A stretch of 41,388 bases of DNA from Cellulomonas bogoriensis 69B4 = DSM 16987 (GTDB taxonomy: Bacteria > Actinomycetota > Actinomycetes > Actinomycetales > Cellulomonadaceae), in NCBI RefSeq assembly GCF_000767165.1, contig NZ_AXCZ01000006.1, positions 1 through 41,388 of the forward strand, read 5' to 3'. Positions 19,085-27,197 of this stretch are shown here, piece by piece. How positions within the stretch are numbered: the stretch's first letter is position 1; each line of letters opens with the position of its first letter. The translations under genes and the position numbers were made by a program. Under the pieces are notes generated by a model. It did no database searches, had not been told where the DNA came from, and saw only the letters and a list, made by a program, of their open reading frames with translations.

Positions 19085-20117
19085 AGCCTGGTGGGGCGGG
19101 GCCGGTGGAGCCCCTCACGATGAGGTCGGGGTGGAAGAGCAGCTCGGTGCGGGGGACCTTCGCGCCGCCGATCTCGGAGACCAGGGCGCTGACGGCCGCG
19201 CGTCCCATGGGCCCCACGGGCTGGCGGACGGTGGTCAGGGGCGGGTCGGTGAAGGCGATGAGCGGGGAGTCGTCGAACCCGACGACCGAGACGTCCTCCG
19301 GAACGGACAGGCCCCGGCCCCGTGCGCCCCGGATGGCTCCCAGGGCCATCATGTCCGAGCCGCAGATGATCGCCGTGTGGCCCCGGTCGAGCAGCTCCTC
19401 ACCTGCGGCCTGACCGCCCTCGACGCTGAACAGCGTGGTGACCACGTGGTCGTCCGGGTCGGTGTCCGGCGCCACGGCGGTCATGGCGCGCGTGAAGGCG
19501 CTGCGCTTGCGCCGTGCCGGGATGTACCTGTCGGGGCCGATCGCCAGACCGATGCGACGGTGGCCCAGGGAGGCCAGGTGCCGCACCGCGAGCTCCACGG
19601 CCACGGCGTCGTCGGTGGAGACCGAAGGTGCGTCCACACCGTCGGCGTACCCGTTCACCAGGACGATGGGCAGGCCCCGGCTGGTCAGGCGGTGGTACCT
19701 GTCCCGGCCGGCGGACTCGTCGGCATGGCGTCCGGAGATGAACACGATGCCGTCCACGCCGTGCTCGAGCAGCATGTCCACGTACTCGTCCTCGGTGGTG
19801 CCACCGGGGGACTGGGTGCACAGCAGAGGGGTGTAGCCGCGCTCGGAGAGCGTCGTCTCGACCGCTTGCGCCAGGGCGGGGAACACCGGGTTGTCGAGCT
19901 CGGGCACCACCAGCCCCACGAGGCCCTCGGACCGGGTGCGCAGCTTCTCGGGCCGGTCGTACCCGAGCACGTCCAGGGCGGCCAGCACCGCCGTACGCGT
20001 CTCGGTGGCGACACCGGGCTTGCCGTTGAGCACCCGCGAGACGGTCGCGGTGCTGACCCCGGCCTGCTCGGCGAGGTCCTTCAGACGGGTGCGCACCTGC
20101 GGCAGCGTAGAGGACAC
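19083..20117 (-). CDS. LacI-family transcriptional regulator
   Basis: The 344-aa protein has an N-terminal helix-turn-helix (about 11-35, RLKDLAEQAGVSTATVSRVL followed by NGKPGV), the hinge region, and a periplasmic-binding-protein-like sugar domain (about 65-344) starting GLVGLVVPELDNPVF. LacI-type regulators mostly repress sugar genes until a sugar ligand binds. GTG 20117 is chosen because an AGGAGG lies 4 nt upstream, and it gives the usual short arm before the HTH. The alpha-glucosidase downstream is the obvious target. The upstream gap to dgt holds TTACGGTAA (20173-20181), an AT-rich palindrome unusual for this sequence and a possible operator. Confidence 0.9.
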   Translation of the reverse strand: MSSTLPQVRTRLKDLAEQAGVSTATVSRVLNGKPGVATETRTAVLAALDVLGYDRPEKLRTRSEGLVGLVVPELDNPVFPALAQAVETTLSERGYTPLLCTQSPGGTTEDEYVDMLLEHGVDGIVFISGRHADESAGRDRYHRLTSRGLPIVLVNGYADGVDAPSVSTDDAVAVELAVRHLASLGHRRIGLAIGPDRYIPARRKRSAFTRAMTAVAPDTDPDDHVVTTLFSVEGGQAAGEELLDRGHTAIICGSDMMALGAIRGARGRGLSVPEDVSVVGFDDSPLIAFTDPPLTTVRQPVGPMGRAAVSALVSEIGGAKVPRTELLFHPDLIVRGSTGPAPPG

Positions 20118-20172
20118 ACGACCTCCTCGTCGGTCGAGGGGCCCGGTGCAACGAGTCCGGCGCACCGCGCTG

Positions 20173-20181
20173 AAATTTACG
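20173..20181. promoter_or_regulatory. TTACGGTAA palindrome in the lacI/dgt divergent gap
   Basis: A 9-bp palindrome in a short AT-rich island about 55 bp upstream of the LacI-type gene and 72 bp upstream of dgt. It may be the regulator's own operator or part of its promoter. No experiment or second copy in the window supports this. Confidence 0.3.
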
Positions 20182-20241
20182 GTAACACCTTGCAGGGGTC
20201 CCTGGGCCCCGCCCGTCCGGAGCCCGCGGTGCGACCCCAAC

Positions 20242-20247
20242 TACGCT
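20242..20247 (+). promoter_or_regulatory. -10 element (TACGCT), leaderless promoter of dgt
   Basis: TACGCT ends 6 nt before GTG 20254, and there is no Shine-Dalgarno between. This decides the start within a much longer open frame. Confidence 0.6.
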
Positions 20248-20253
20248 TGCACC

Positions 20254-21537
20254 GTGCCGGCACACCCACGTGGCAACTACACCGACGCCGACCGGGAGAG
20301 GTGGGCGACCGAAGCCCCCAAGAGCAAGCAGCGCACCCCGTTCGAACGCGACCGCGCCCGGCTCGTGCACTCCTCCGCACTGAGGCGCCTCGGAGCCAAG
20401 ACCCAGGTCCTGGGCCCCTCCAGCGACGACTTCGTCCGCACCCGCCTCACCCACACCCTCGAGGTCGCCCAGGTGGGCCGCGAGCTCGGCAAGGCCCTGG
20501 GCTGCGACCCCGACGTCGTGGACACCGCATGCCTGGCCCACGACCTCGGGCACCCCCCCTTCGGGCACAACGGGGAACGAGCACTCGCCGAGCTCGCCAC
20601 CGGGATCGGCGGATTCGAGGGCAACGCCCAGACCCTGCGCCTCCTCACCCGCCTGGAACCCAAAGCCGTCGACGTCACGACCGGACGCGCCGTCGGCCTC
20701 AACCTCACCCGCGCCAGCCTGGACGCCTCCGTCAAGTACCCCTGGCCCCTGGACGCCGCACCACCACGTCACGACGGGCGCCCCGGCACCAAGTTCGGGG
20801 TCTACACCGAGGACACCGAGGTCTTCACCTGGCTCCGCGACGGGGCACCGGACCACGTCCGCTGCCTGGAGGCCGAGGTCATGGATCTCGCCGACGACGT
20901 CTCGTACAGCGTCCACGACGTGGAGGACGCCGTCGTGGGCGGACGGCTGGACCTCGCGGTCCTCGACGACCCCGGGTGCCGCCGCCAGGTCCTGGACGAG
21001 GTCGCCGCCTGGTACGGCGCCCACGACCAGCACGACCTGAACGCCGCCATGGACCGGCTGCGCTCCGACCCCGCATGGGTCCGCCACCACGACGGGTCCC
21101 GACGCGGCCTCGCCGCACTCAAGGACCTGACCAGCCAGCTCATCGGCCGCTTCTGCGGCGCGGCCATCGGGGCCACCCGCGCACGCTACGGCCCGGGCCC
21201 TCTCACCCGGTACGACGCCCGACTCGTGGTACCCACCACCACCCAGGCCGAGATCCTCGTCCTGAAGGGACTCGCCGTCACCTACGTCATGGCCCCACGC
21301 GAGTCCGAGCCCCTGTACCGCCGCCAGCGCGAGGTCGTCGCCGAGCTCGTCGACGTGCTCCGCACCCGAGGACCCGACGCACTCGAACCCCCGTTCGCCG
21401 CCGACCACCGCGCCGCCCACGACGACGACGCCCGCCTGCGGGTGGTCGTCGACCAGGTCGCCTCCCTGACCGACGTGAGCGCGGCCGAATGGCACGTCCG
21501 CCTCGTCCCCTCGCGCTCGCGGACCCACGTGCGGTGA
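20254..21537 (+). CDS. dgt: dGTP triphosphohydrolase-like HD-domain protein
   Basis: The 427-aa protein is an HD-superfamily dNTPase. Metal ligands are visible as His67 in RLTHTLEVAQ, His96-Asp97 in CLAHDLGHPPFGHNGE and the downstream Asp in LADDVSYSVHDVEDA. The family cleaves dNTPs to deoxynucleoside and triphosphate and so tunes the dNTP pool. The frame is open for 120 codons upstream, but GTG 20254 gives the conserved start NYTDADRERW and sits 6 nt behind TACGCT. It lies 47 bp before dnaG, as in other actinobacteria; the dnaG promoter is in that gap. Confidence 0.93.
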   Translation: MPAHPRGNYTDADRERWATEAPKSKQRTPFERDRARLVHSSALRRLGAKTQVLGPSSDDFVRTRLTHTLEVAQVGRELGKALGCDPDVVDTACLAHDLGHPPFGHNGERALAELATGIGGFEGNAQTLRLLTRLEPKAVDVTTGRAVGLNLTRASLDASVKYPWPLDAAPPRHDGRPGTKFGVYTEDTEVFTWLRDGAPDHVRCLEAEVMDLADDVSYSVHDVEDAVVGGRLDLAVLDDPGCRRQVLDEVAAWYGAHDQHDLNAAMDRLRSDPAWVRHHDGSRRGLAALKDLTSQLIGRFCGAAIGATRARYGPGPLTRYDARLVVPTTTQAEILVLKGLAVTYVMAPRESEPLYRRQREVVAELVDVLRTRGPDALEPPFAADHRAAHDDDARLRVVVDQVASLTDVSAAEWHVRLVPSRSRTHVR

Positions 21538-21572
21538 CGGTCCCGGCGGCGTGGACGGTCACCGACCCGGCC

Positions 21573-21578
21573 TAGACT
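21573..21578 (+). promoter_or_regulatory. -10 element (TAGACT), leaderless promoter of dnaG
   Basis: TAGACT ends 6 nt before GTG 21585 in the short dgt-dnaG gap, again without a Shine-Dalgarno. Confidence 0.6.
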
Positions 21579-21584
21579 CACGAC

Positions 21585-23522
21585 GTGGCAGGACGGATCC
21601 GACGCGAGGACGTGGCGCAGGTCCGTGAGCGTGCCCGGATCGAGGAGGTCGTGGGGGAGCACGTCGCCCTCAAGCCCGCCGGCGTGGACTCCCAGAAGGG
21701 CTTGTGCCCGTTCCACGACGAGCGCTCCCCGTCCTTCCACGTCCGGCCGCAGGTCGGGTTGTGGCACTGCTTCGGGTGCGGCGAGGGCGGGGACGTCATC
21801 TCGTTCGTGCAGAAGATCGACGCCCTGCCGTTCGCGGAGGCCGTCGAGCACCTCGCCGGCCGTGTGGGCGTGCAGCTCCGGTACGAGGAGGGCGGGCCGA
21901 CCCGCCCGGGGGAGGAGCCCGGCCGTCGTCAGCGCCTGTTGGAGGCCCACCGGACCGCTGCCGCCTTCTACGCCGAGCAGCTGCTGACACCCGGTGCCGG
22001 ACCGGCACGGACGTTCCTCGCCGAGCGGGGCTTCGACCGAGGGGTGGCCGAGCGGTTCGGTGTCGGGTTCGCCCCGCAGGGCTGGGACCACCTGCTGCGG
22101 CACCTGAGGGGCAGGGGCTACACCGAGGCGGAGCTCACCGCCTCGGGTCTGATGAGTCAGGGCAACCGGGGCCTGTACGACCGGTTCCGGGGACGTCTGG
22201 TGTGGCCGATCCGGGACGTGACCGGTGACGTCGTGGGCTTCGGGGCCCGACGCCTGCTGGACGAGGACCAGGGGCCCAAGTACCTCAACTCCCCGGAGAC
22301 GGCGCTGTACCGCAAGTCCCACGTCCTGTACGGGATCGACCTGGCCAAGCGTGAGATCGCCCGGGCCCGGCAGGTGGTGGTCGTCGAGGGCTACACCGAC
22401 GTGATGGCCGCGCACCTGTCGGGCGTCCCGACCGCGGTCGCGACCTGCGGGACGGCCTTCGGGCCGGACCACGCGCGGGTCGTGCGCCGGCTCCTGGGCG
22501 ACGGATCGGCCGGCGCAGGTGTGCAGCTGTCGTCAGGGACGTCGCTCGGCGGTGAGGTCATCTTCACGTTCGACGGGGATGCAGCCGGTCAGAAGGCCGC
22601 GATGCGCGCGTTCGGTGAGGACCAGCGGTTCTTCGCCCAGACGTTCGTGGCGGTCGAGCCGTCGGGCATGGACCCGTGCGAGCTGCGGCAGGAGCACGGG
22701 CCGGACGCCGTGCGGGCCCTGGTCGCCGGACGCCAGCCGCTCTTCGAGTTCGTGATCCGCTCGACGCTGCGCGCACACGACCTGAACACCGCGGAAGGCC
22801 GGGTCGCGGCGCTGCGGGCGTGCGCCCCTGTGGTCGCCGGGATCAGGGACACGGCCCTGCGGCCGGAGTACGCGCGGATGCTGTCCGGCTGGCTCGGGAT
22901 GGAGCTGGAGGCGGTGCGGCGCGCCGTGACCGCCGCGGAGCGTGCCGCCGGCCGCAACCACGGCGAGACACACTCCCGCGACCGGGGTGCCCCTGCCGTG
23001 CCCGGCCCCGGGGGGGAGCACTCGGGTGCGTCGAACCGTCCCACCGGCCCGGACCGGGTCGACCCCGTCGCGCGTCTGGAGCGCAACGTCCTGGAGTCGG
23101 TCCTGCAGCACCCGGACATGGTCGACGCCGTGACGTTCGACCAGCTCGCCCCCGACGCGTTCACCGTGCCGGCGCTGCGGGCCGTCCACGAGGCCGTTCG
23201 TGCGGCCGGGGGAGTGGGGGGCGCCGATGCCCGGTGGGTGGAGCGCGTGCATGCCGAGGCGGGTTCGACGCTCGCCTCCCTGGTGACCGAGCTCGCCGTC
23301 ACCCCACTGCCCGAGGACCGTCCCGACGCCCTGCCCGACTACGTCGATGGTGTCCTCACCGCCCTCCTGGACCTTGGCCTGACCAGGCAGATCGCTGATG
23401 CGCGGGGCCGCCTGCAGCGCATGGACGCCGTCCAGGAGGCCGACGCCTACCAGCAGGCGTTCGCTGAGCTGGTCGCGCTCGAGCAACGCCGACGTGCGGT
23501 CCGGGAGCACGCCCAGGGGTGA
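21585..23522 (+). CDS. dnaG: DNA primase
   Basis: The 645-aa primase has the N-terminal CHC2 zinc-binding domain with Cys41, His44, Cys62 and Cys65 (CPFH...CFGC), the RNA polymerase domain with the TOPRIM segment VVVEGYTDVMAAH and the metal-binding TFDGDAAGQKAA, and a C-terminal helicase-binding region (about 500-645). It lays RNA primers at the replication fork and binds DnaB. The length is normal. A linker at about 460-495 is Gly/Pro-rich and poorly conserved. GTG 21585 follows TAGACT by 6 nt. In many bacteria rpoD follows dnaG; here the next gene is a secreted repeat protein. Confidence 0.96.
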   Translation: MAGRIRREDVAQVRERARIEEVVGEHVALKPAGVDSQKGLCPFHDERSPSFHVRPQVGLWHCFGCGEGGDVISFVQKIDALPFAEAVEHLAGRVGVQLRYEEGGPTRPGEEPGRRQRLLEAHRTAAAFYAEQLLTPGAGPARTFLAERGFDRGVAERFGVGFAPQGWDHLLRHLRGRGYTEAELTASGLMSQGNRGLYDRFRGRLVWPIRDVTGDVVGFGARRLLDEDQGPKYLNSPETALYRKSHVLYGIDLAKREIARARQVVVVEGYTDVMAAHLSGVPTAVATCGTAFGPDHARVVRRLLGDGSAGAGVQLSSGTSLGGEVIFTFDGDAAGQKAAMRAFGEDQRFFAQTFVAVEPSGMDPCELRQEHGPDAVRALVAGRQPLFEFVIRSTLRAHDLNTAEGRVAALRACAPVVAGIRDTALRPEYARMLSGWLGMELEAVRRAVTAAERAAGRNHGETHSRDRGAPAVPGPGGEHSGASNRPTGPDRVDPVARLERNVLESVLQHPDMVDAVTFDQLAPDAFTVPALRAVHEAVRAAGGVGGADARWVERVHAEAGSTLASLVTELAVTPLPEDRPDALPDYVDGVLTALLDLGLTRQIADARGRLQRMDAVQEADAYQQAFAELVALEQRRRAVREHAQG

Positions 23523-23594
23523 CGCCCACCGGTCTGGTCATCCGGGCGCCGGTGCGCACCTCAGGAAGTTCACCCGTTCGGCCCAGCCTGAAAC

Positions 23595-23629
23595 GGGCCT
23601 GGTCCCTGTCCACGGGGGGCCGCAGGCCC
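23595..23629 (+). terminator. possible dnaG terminator hairpin
   Basis: GGGCCTG (23595-23601) can pair with CAGGCCC (23623-23629) around a 21-nt loop, 72 bp after the dnaG stop. There is no T-run, so the call is weak. Confidence 0.3.
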
Positions 23630-23683
23630 TAGGTTTATCGCCGCCGGTCGTCGGAACCGGGAGAACATGAGAAAGGGGCCGTG

Positions 23684-25678
23684 ATGACTCGCGCCCTGAA
23701 CACCCCCACCAGCCCAGCCGTCCCAGGTCGACGGCGCCTACCTGCGCTGGCCCTGACCATGGCCCTGGCCGCCGCCCTGATGACGCCCGCTGGCCCGGCG
23801 TCGGCGCAGGCCGGGAGCGGTCCCGTCCTCGAGCCGGACGTCGAGCAGCAGGAAGTCACCGACGGCGGAGTCCGCCTCGTCGGGCAGCTCGTGGTCGGCG
23901 GCACCCTCGACGTCGAGATCGCCGCACCGTTCGACATCGCGGCACCGGTGAGCGTCACCTGGACGACCGCGGGCGGCACCGTGCTGTCCCAGGACCTGAC
24001 CTGGGTGCTCCCCGCGAGCGTGTACGGCCAGGTCGTGACCGCGACGGTGACAGGTACGTCCGTCGACGGCGAGGTGCTCGTCGTGAGCGCGACCACCTCG
24101 GGGCCTGTGGGCGCAGGCGCGTTCGTGGTCGCGCCCACCCCCACCGTGGCGGGAACGTGGCGCGTGGGGCAGACGCTGACCGCCGCCGCGGGACGGTGGG
24201 AGCCCGAGGCCGCGGTCACCGTGCGATGGTTGCGCGACGGCACCCCGATCAGCGGTGCCACGGGAAGCACCTACACGCTGGTGGCCGCCGACCGCGGCAC
24301 CACCGTGTCGGTCGAGGTCCGGGGCGCCCTCGACGGGTACGTCACCCAGACCCGTACCAGCGACGGCCGTCAGGTCCAGGCCGGTACGTTCTCCACGGCC
24401 CCGACGCCGACCCTGTCCGGTGCGGTGCGCGTCGGAAGCACGGTGAAGGCCAGGCCCGGCTCCTGGAGCCCGAGTGCGACGTTCACCTACCAGTGGCGGC
24501 GCAACGGCACCCCGATCAAGGGGGCCACGTCCTCGTCGTACCGGCCCGTGGTCGCCGACCTGGGCAAGAAGCTGACCGTCCGGGTCACCGCGAAGCGGTC
24601 CGGTTTCACGACGCTCACGCGCACCAGTGCGGCCGCCACGGTGGGCCGGGGCACGTTGAGCGCACCCACGCCGACAGTGCGTGGCACCGCGCAGGTCGGG
24701 TCCACGTTGACTGCCGTCCCGGGGACCTGGTCGCCCAGCGCGAAGCGCACCTACCAGTGGAAGCGTGACGGCAAGGCGATCAAGGGCGCGACCAAGAGCA
24801 CCTACCGGGTGGTCGAGGCCGACAGGGGCAAGCGTCTGAGCGTCACCGTGAAGGGCACGCGCGACGGGTACACGACCGCGTCGAAGACCAGCAAGGCGAC
24901 GGCGAAGGTGACCCGGGCGTTCACCAAGGCACCGGCTCCCAAGGTCACCGGCACCGCGCGGGTGGGGTCCACCCTCAAGGCCTCCACGGCGGCCTGGTCA
25001 CCCGCCGCGACCCTGAGCTACCAGTGGAAGAGGGACGGCAAGGCGATCAGCGGTGCGACGAGGTCGAGCTACAAGCTCACGGGCGCGGACTACAACGCGA
25101 AGATCACGGTGACGGTGACGGGCAAGCGCAGCGGGTTCACGACCCGGTCCCGCACCAGCTCCGCCACCGCCAAGGTCAAGCGGCCGGCCGCGGTGATCTC
25201 CCGTGACGGCACCCACCGGGTGGGAGCCGCCCTGCCTGCAGGCACCTACATGTCCAGCGGGACCACCGGCCTGTGCTACTGGGAGCGTCGGACCAACTCG
25301 GGGTCGTCCTCCAGCGGTGTGATCACCAACGGCTGGGGCTTCGGTCGCCAGATCGTGCGCGTCTCTGCCACCGACCGCTACTTCTACACCCAGGACTGCG
25401 GCTCCTGGACGCGTCTCACTGCACTCGGCGAGCCGCGTTCCAGCATGGGTGACGGGATCCACGCCGTGGGGGTCCACATCCGGCCCGGGGTGTACGAGGC
25501 CTACAGCAGCTCCGAGCCGTGCTTCTGGGCGCGGCTCAGCGGTTTCAACGGGACCATGGGCGACATCATCGAGTACGACATCACCGAGGAGCCCTACCGT
25601 CACCGGGTGCGGGTGCGTGCCAGCGACAAGGGGTTCGACACCATCGGCTGCGGTACCTGGAGGAGGGTGTCCTCCTGA
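23684..25678 (+). CDS. secreted protein with tandem Ig-like repeats and two C-terminal Cys-containing modules
   Basis: The 664-aa precursor has a signal peptide (about 1-42, basic RRR then a hydrophobic core ending PASAQA). One divergent (about 58-142) and four clear repeats of about 85 residues follow (about 147-232, 237-320, 326-410, 415-498). Each clear repeat reads roughly VG-T--A--G-W-P-A--TYQW-RDG--I-GAT-STY---AD-G, a bacterial Ig-like fold seen in cell-surface proteins. Two C-terminal modules (about 508-580 and 588-664) share G-H-VG-----G-Y, C-(Y/F)-W-R and DCG/GCG-W, with two cysteines each. Repeats become strongly Lys/Arg-rich. No sortase motif or anchor. RBS AAAGGGG supports ATG 23684; GTG 23681 is possible. 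Function unknown. Confidence 0.8.
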   Translation: MTRALNTPTSPAVPGRRRLPALALTMALAAALMTPAGPASAQAGSGPVLEPDVEQQEVTDGGVRLVGQLVVGGTLDVEIAAPFDIAAPVSVTWTTAGGTVLSQDLTWVLPASVYGQVVTATVTGTSVDGEVLVVSATTSGPVGAGAFVVAPTPTVAGTWRVGQTLTAAAGRWEPEAAVTVRWLRDGTPISGATGSTYTLVAADRGTTVSVEVRGALDGYVTQTRTSDGRQVQAGTFSTAPTPTLSGAVRVGSTVKARPGSWSPSATFTYQWRRNGTPIKGATSSSYRPVVADLGKKLTVRVTAKRSGFTTLTRTSAAATVGRGTLSAPTPTVRGTAQVGSTLTAVPGTWSPSAKRTYQWKRDGKAIKGATKSTYRVVEADRGKRLSVTVKGTRDGYTTASKTSKATAKVTRAFTKAPAPKVTGTARVGSTLKASTAAWSPAATLSYQWKRDGKAISGATRSSYKLTGADYNAKITVTVTGKRSGFTTRSRTSSATAKVKRPAAVISRDGTHRVGAALPAGTYMSSGTTGLCYWERRTNSGSSSSGVITNGWGFGRQIVRVSATDRYFYTQDCGSWTRLTALGEPRSSMGDGIHAVGVHIRPGVYEAYSSSEPCFWARLSGFNGTMGDIIEYDITEEPYRHRVRVRASDKGFDTIGCGTWRRVSS

Positions 25679-25684
25679 TCTGAC

Positions 25685-25722
25685 GGAGAAGGGCCCCGAG
25701 GAGATCCTCGGGGCCCTTCTCC
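25685..25722. terminator. strong hairpin terminator, possibly bidirectional
   Basis: An 18-bp perfect inverted repeat (GGAGAAGGGCCCCGAGGA and its complement) with a 2-nt centre lies 7 bp after the secreted-protein stop and just past the 3' end of the convergent tRNA-Asn. It could end transcription from both sides. Confidence 0.85.
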
Positions 25723-25729
25723 GCTTCTG

Positions 25730-25802
<73 letters not shown>

Positions 25803-25872
25803 TCGTGCGGGTCGCAATGCTACCCGATCCTGGGCCGTCGTCCGAACCAGTGGCGGTCACGGCCGTGCCGAG

Positions 25873-26388
25873 TCACGCCAGGCCGGCGGCCTCCCGGACG
25901 CGGGACTCGGCCTCCTCGATGGCGCTGGCCGTCACCGGGTCGGTCAGGTCCACCGTCCCGGGCCCGATCACCTGCGTGAAGAGTCCACCACCTGGTCCTC
26001 GACGCAGCGCCACCCGCACCGTCGTCCCGGCCACCTGCACCGCCTCGCGGTGCACGACCGACGACTGCACCCGGTCCCGCACCACCCGGGGGAAGGTGAG
26101 GGCCCGGTGGTCCTTCAGCCGCACGGTGGTGGGCGCCGTGCCGTCGACCCACGTGACCGTCAGCTCCCCGCTCTCGGCGTCCAGCCGGGCGCCGTCGACC
26201 TCGTGCCAGGGGTGGCTGACCACCGCGTCGGCGTCCTCCACGGTGCCCAGGACGTGCAGGCCCTCGCCGGTGGCCACCGCCCACCCGTCGACGAGCTCGG
26301 CCTCGGCCAGTACCCGGTCACCCCGCGAGGTCGGCAGCGCCGAGCGCACGTCGTCGGGTACACGCCGTCCACGTCCGAAGAGTCCCAT
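25873..26388 (-). CDS. conserved actinobacterial protein of unknown function
   Basis: The 171-aa protein starts MGLFGRGRRVPDDVR and has no signal peptide, membrane helix or known catalytic motif. The sequence alternates short beta-strand-like segments (GWAVATGEGLHVLG, ELTVTWVDG, PTTVRLKDHRAL), which suggests an all-beta core, and ends in a helix (ASAIEEAESRVREAAGLA). I recognise the style of a small conserved actinobacterial protein but not a named domain. The ATG lies 6 nt behind TAGGTT on the minus strand (26395-26400), so it is probably leaderless. It shares direction with the tRNA-Asn 70 bp downstream and is divergent from the CAU tRNA. Confidence 0.7.
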   Translation of the reverse strand: MGLFGRGRRVPDDVRSALPTSRGDRVLAEAELVDGWAVATGEGLHVLGTVEDADAVVSHPWHEVDGARLDAESGELTVTWVDGTAPTTVRLKDHRALTFPRVVRDRVQSSVVHREAVQVAGTTVRVALRRGPGGGLFTQVIGPGTVDLTDPVTASAIEEAESRVREAAGLA

Positions 26389-26394
26389 CGCCCC

Positions 26395-26400
26395 AACCTA
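26395..26400 (-). promoter_or_regulatory. -10 element (TAGGTT) of the 171-aa conserved protein
   Basis: TAGGTT on the minus strand ends 6 nt before ATG 26388, matching the leaderless spacing seen across the window. Confidence 0.5.
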
Positions 26401-26454
26401 TCCCGGTGCGGTGCGCCCCTCCCGGAAGGAGGCCCCGGTACCCTGAACCACTGC

Positions 26455-26528
26455 GGGCCAGTAGCTCAGCCGGTCAGAGCAGCGGACTCATAATCCGTCG
26501 GTCGTGGGTTCAAGCCCCACCTGGCCCA
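26455..26528 (+). tRNA. tRNA with CAT anticodon (Met elongator, or Ile2)
   Basis: The acceptor GGGCCAG pairs with CTGGCCC, the anticodon arm is GCGGACTCATAATCCGT with CAT, and the T-arm is GTGGGTTCAAGCCCCAC. The body looks like elongator tRNA-Met, but tRNA-Ile2 (lysidine-modified CAT) has a similar arm and cannot be excluded by eye. TACCCT (26439-26444) lies upstream as a possible -10. The 3' half is duplicated at 27145-27186. Confidence 0.9.
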
Positions 26529-26535
26529 CCGCGCC
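26494..26535 (+). repeat. att-like direct repeat, copy inside the CAT tRNA 3' end
   Basis: This 42-bp stretch covers the anticodon stem 3' side, variable loop, T-arm, acceptor and 7 bases past the tRNA. It matches 27145-27186 at 38 of 42 positions, in the same orientation. Confidence 0.75.
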
Positions 26536-26595
26536 CCCCGGATCAGTTCGCCTGACCGCACGACGTCGAGGCCGTGTCGGAGCGCCCTGTGCCGT

Positions 26596-27000
26596 CTACG
26601 ACGCGGGTTCTGCACCCTTCCCGGTGTTGTGGCGTGCCGTCCACAGCGTCGCCCCAGATCCAAGGAGGCCGCCGCCACCGGCAAGGATCAGCACCCGCCA
26701 CACGGCCGCGTCGGAGAAGGACCATCCGACGGCGCCGGCGACGAGGAAGATCGCGCTGACCGCGGCAGAGGCGCGCCCTCGGGCCCGCAGGCCGTTGCTG
26801 GACAGATCCACGATGCTCGAGCCCTGCGGGCGGCCGAGCAGGGCCAGCACCGCACCGAGTGCCGCACCGGAGACCAGGACGGCCGCCGCGGCGAGCAGAC
26901 GTTCGGTCGCCAGCAACCACGCGCCGACCACACCGGCCGAACCGATGACGGCCCAGAAGGCCACTGTCGAGGACGAGAGTCGCGACTGCTTGCTCAGCAC
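26596..27000 (-). CDS. small membrane protein inside the tRNA-flanked segment
   Basis: The 134-aa product has about four hydrophobic segments: VAFWAVIGSAGVVGAWLLA, LLAAAAVLVSGAALGAVLALL, AAVSAIFLVAGAVGWSF and VLILAGGGGLLGSGATLW, joined by short loops, with a polar C-terminus. I do not recognise the family. GTG 27000 has an AGAGGGTGAG Shine-Dalgarno-like stretch upstream; an in-frame GTG at 27078 would add an Arg/Pro-rich leader. It is the only gene between the two copies of the tRNA 3' end, so it may be cargo of a lost integrative element. No integrase remains. Confidence 0.55.
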   Translation of the reverse strand: MLSKQSRLSSSTVAFWAVIGSAGVVGAWLLATERLLAAAAVLVSGAALGAVLALLGRPQGSSIVDLSSNGLRARGRASAAVSAIFLVAGAVGWSFSDAAVWRVLILAGGGGLLGSGATLWTARHNTGKGAEPAS

Positions 27001-27144
27001 GGCATGCTCACCCTCTTCCAGGATTCTCCGTGGTCGACGTGCTGGTGCCCCGGACGTTCGCTCGACCGCCGGCTCCACCTACTCATCCGTAACATCCTCC
27101 GACGGCCCACCGCCACCACAGCCGCCCGACAGATGGGGAGAGGG

Positions 27145-27186
27145 TCCGTCGCTCGTGGGTCCACGCCGCACCTGGCCCACCGCGCC
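27145..27186 (+). repeat. att-like direct repeat, distal copy (tRNA 3'-end remnant)
   Basis: The copy matches the tRNA 3' region at 38 of 42 bases, including the acceptor and 7 bases beyond. Three of the four differences fall in the T-arm and break its pairing, so this is a decayed, non-functional fragment. It sits 12 bp past the gntP stop. Confidence 0.75.
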
Positions 27187-27197
27187 GGGTCGCCTGG

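Noticed and set aside
27121-27190. A second functional tRNA next to gntP
   Set aside because: Only the 3' part of a tRNA is present and its T-arm no longer pairs; there is no 5' half.
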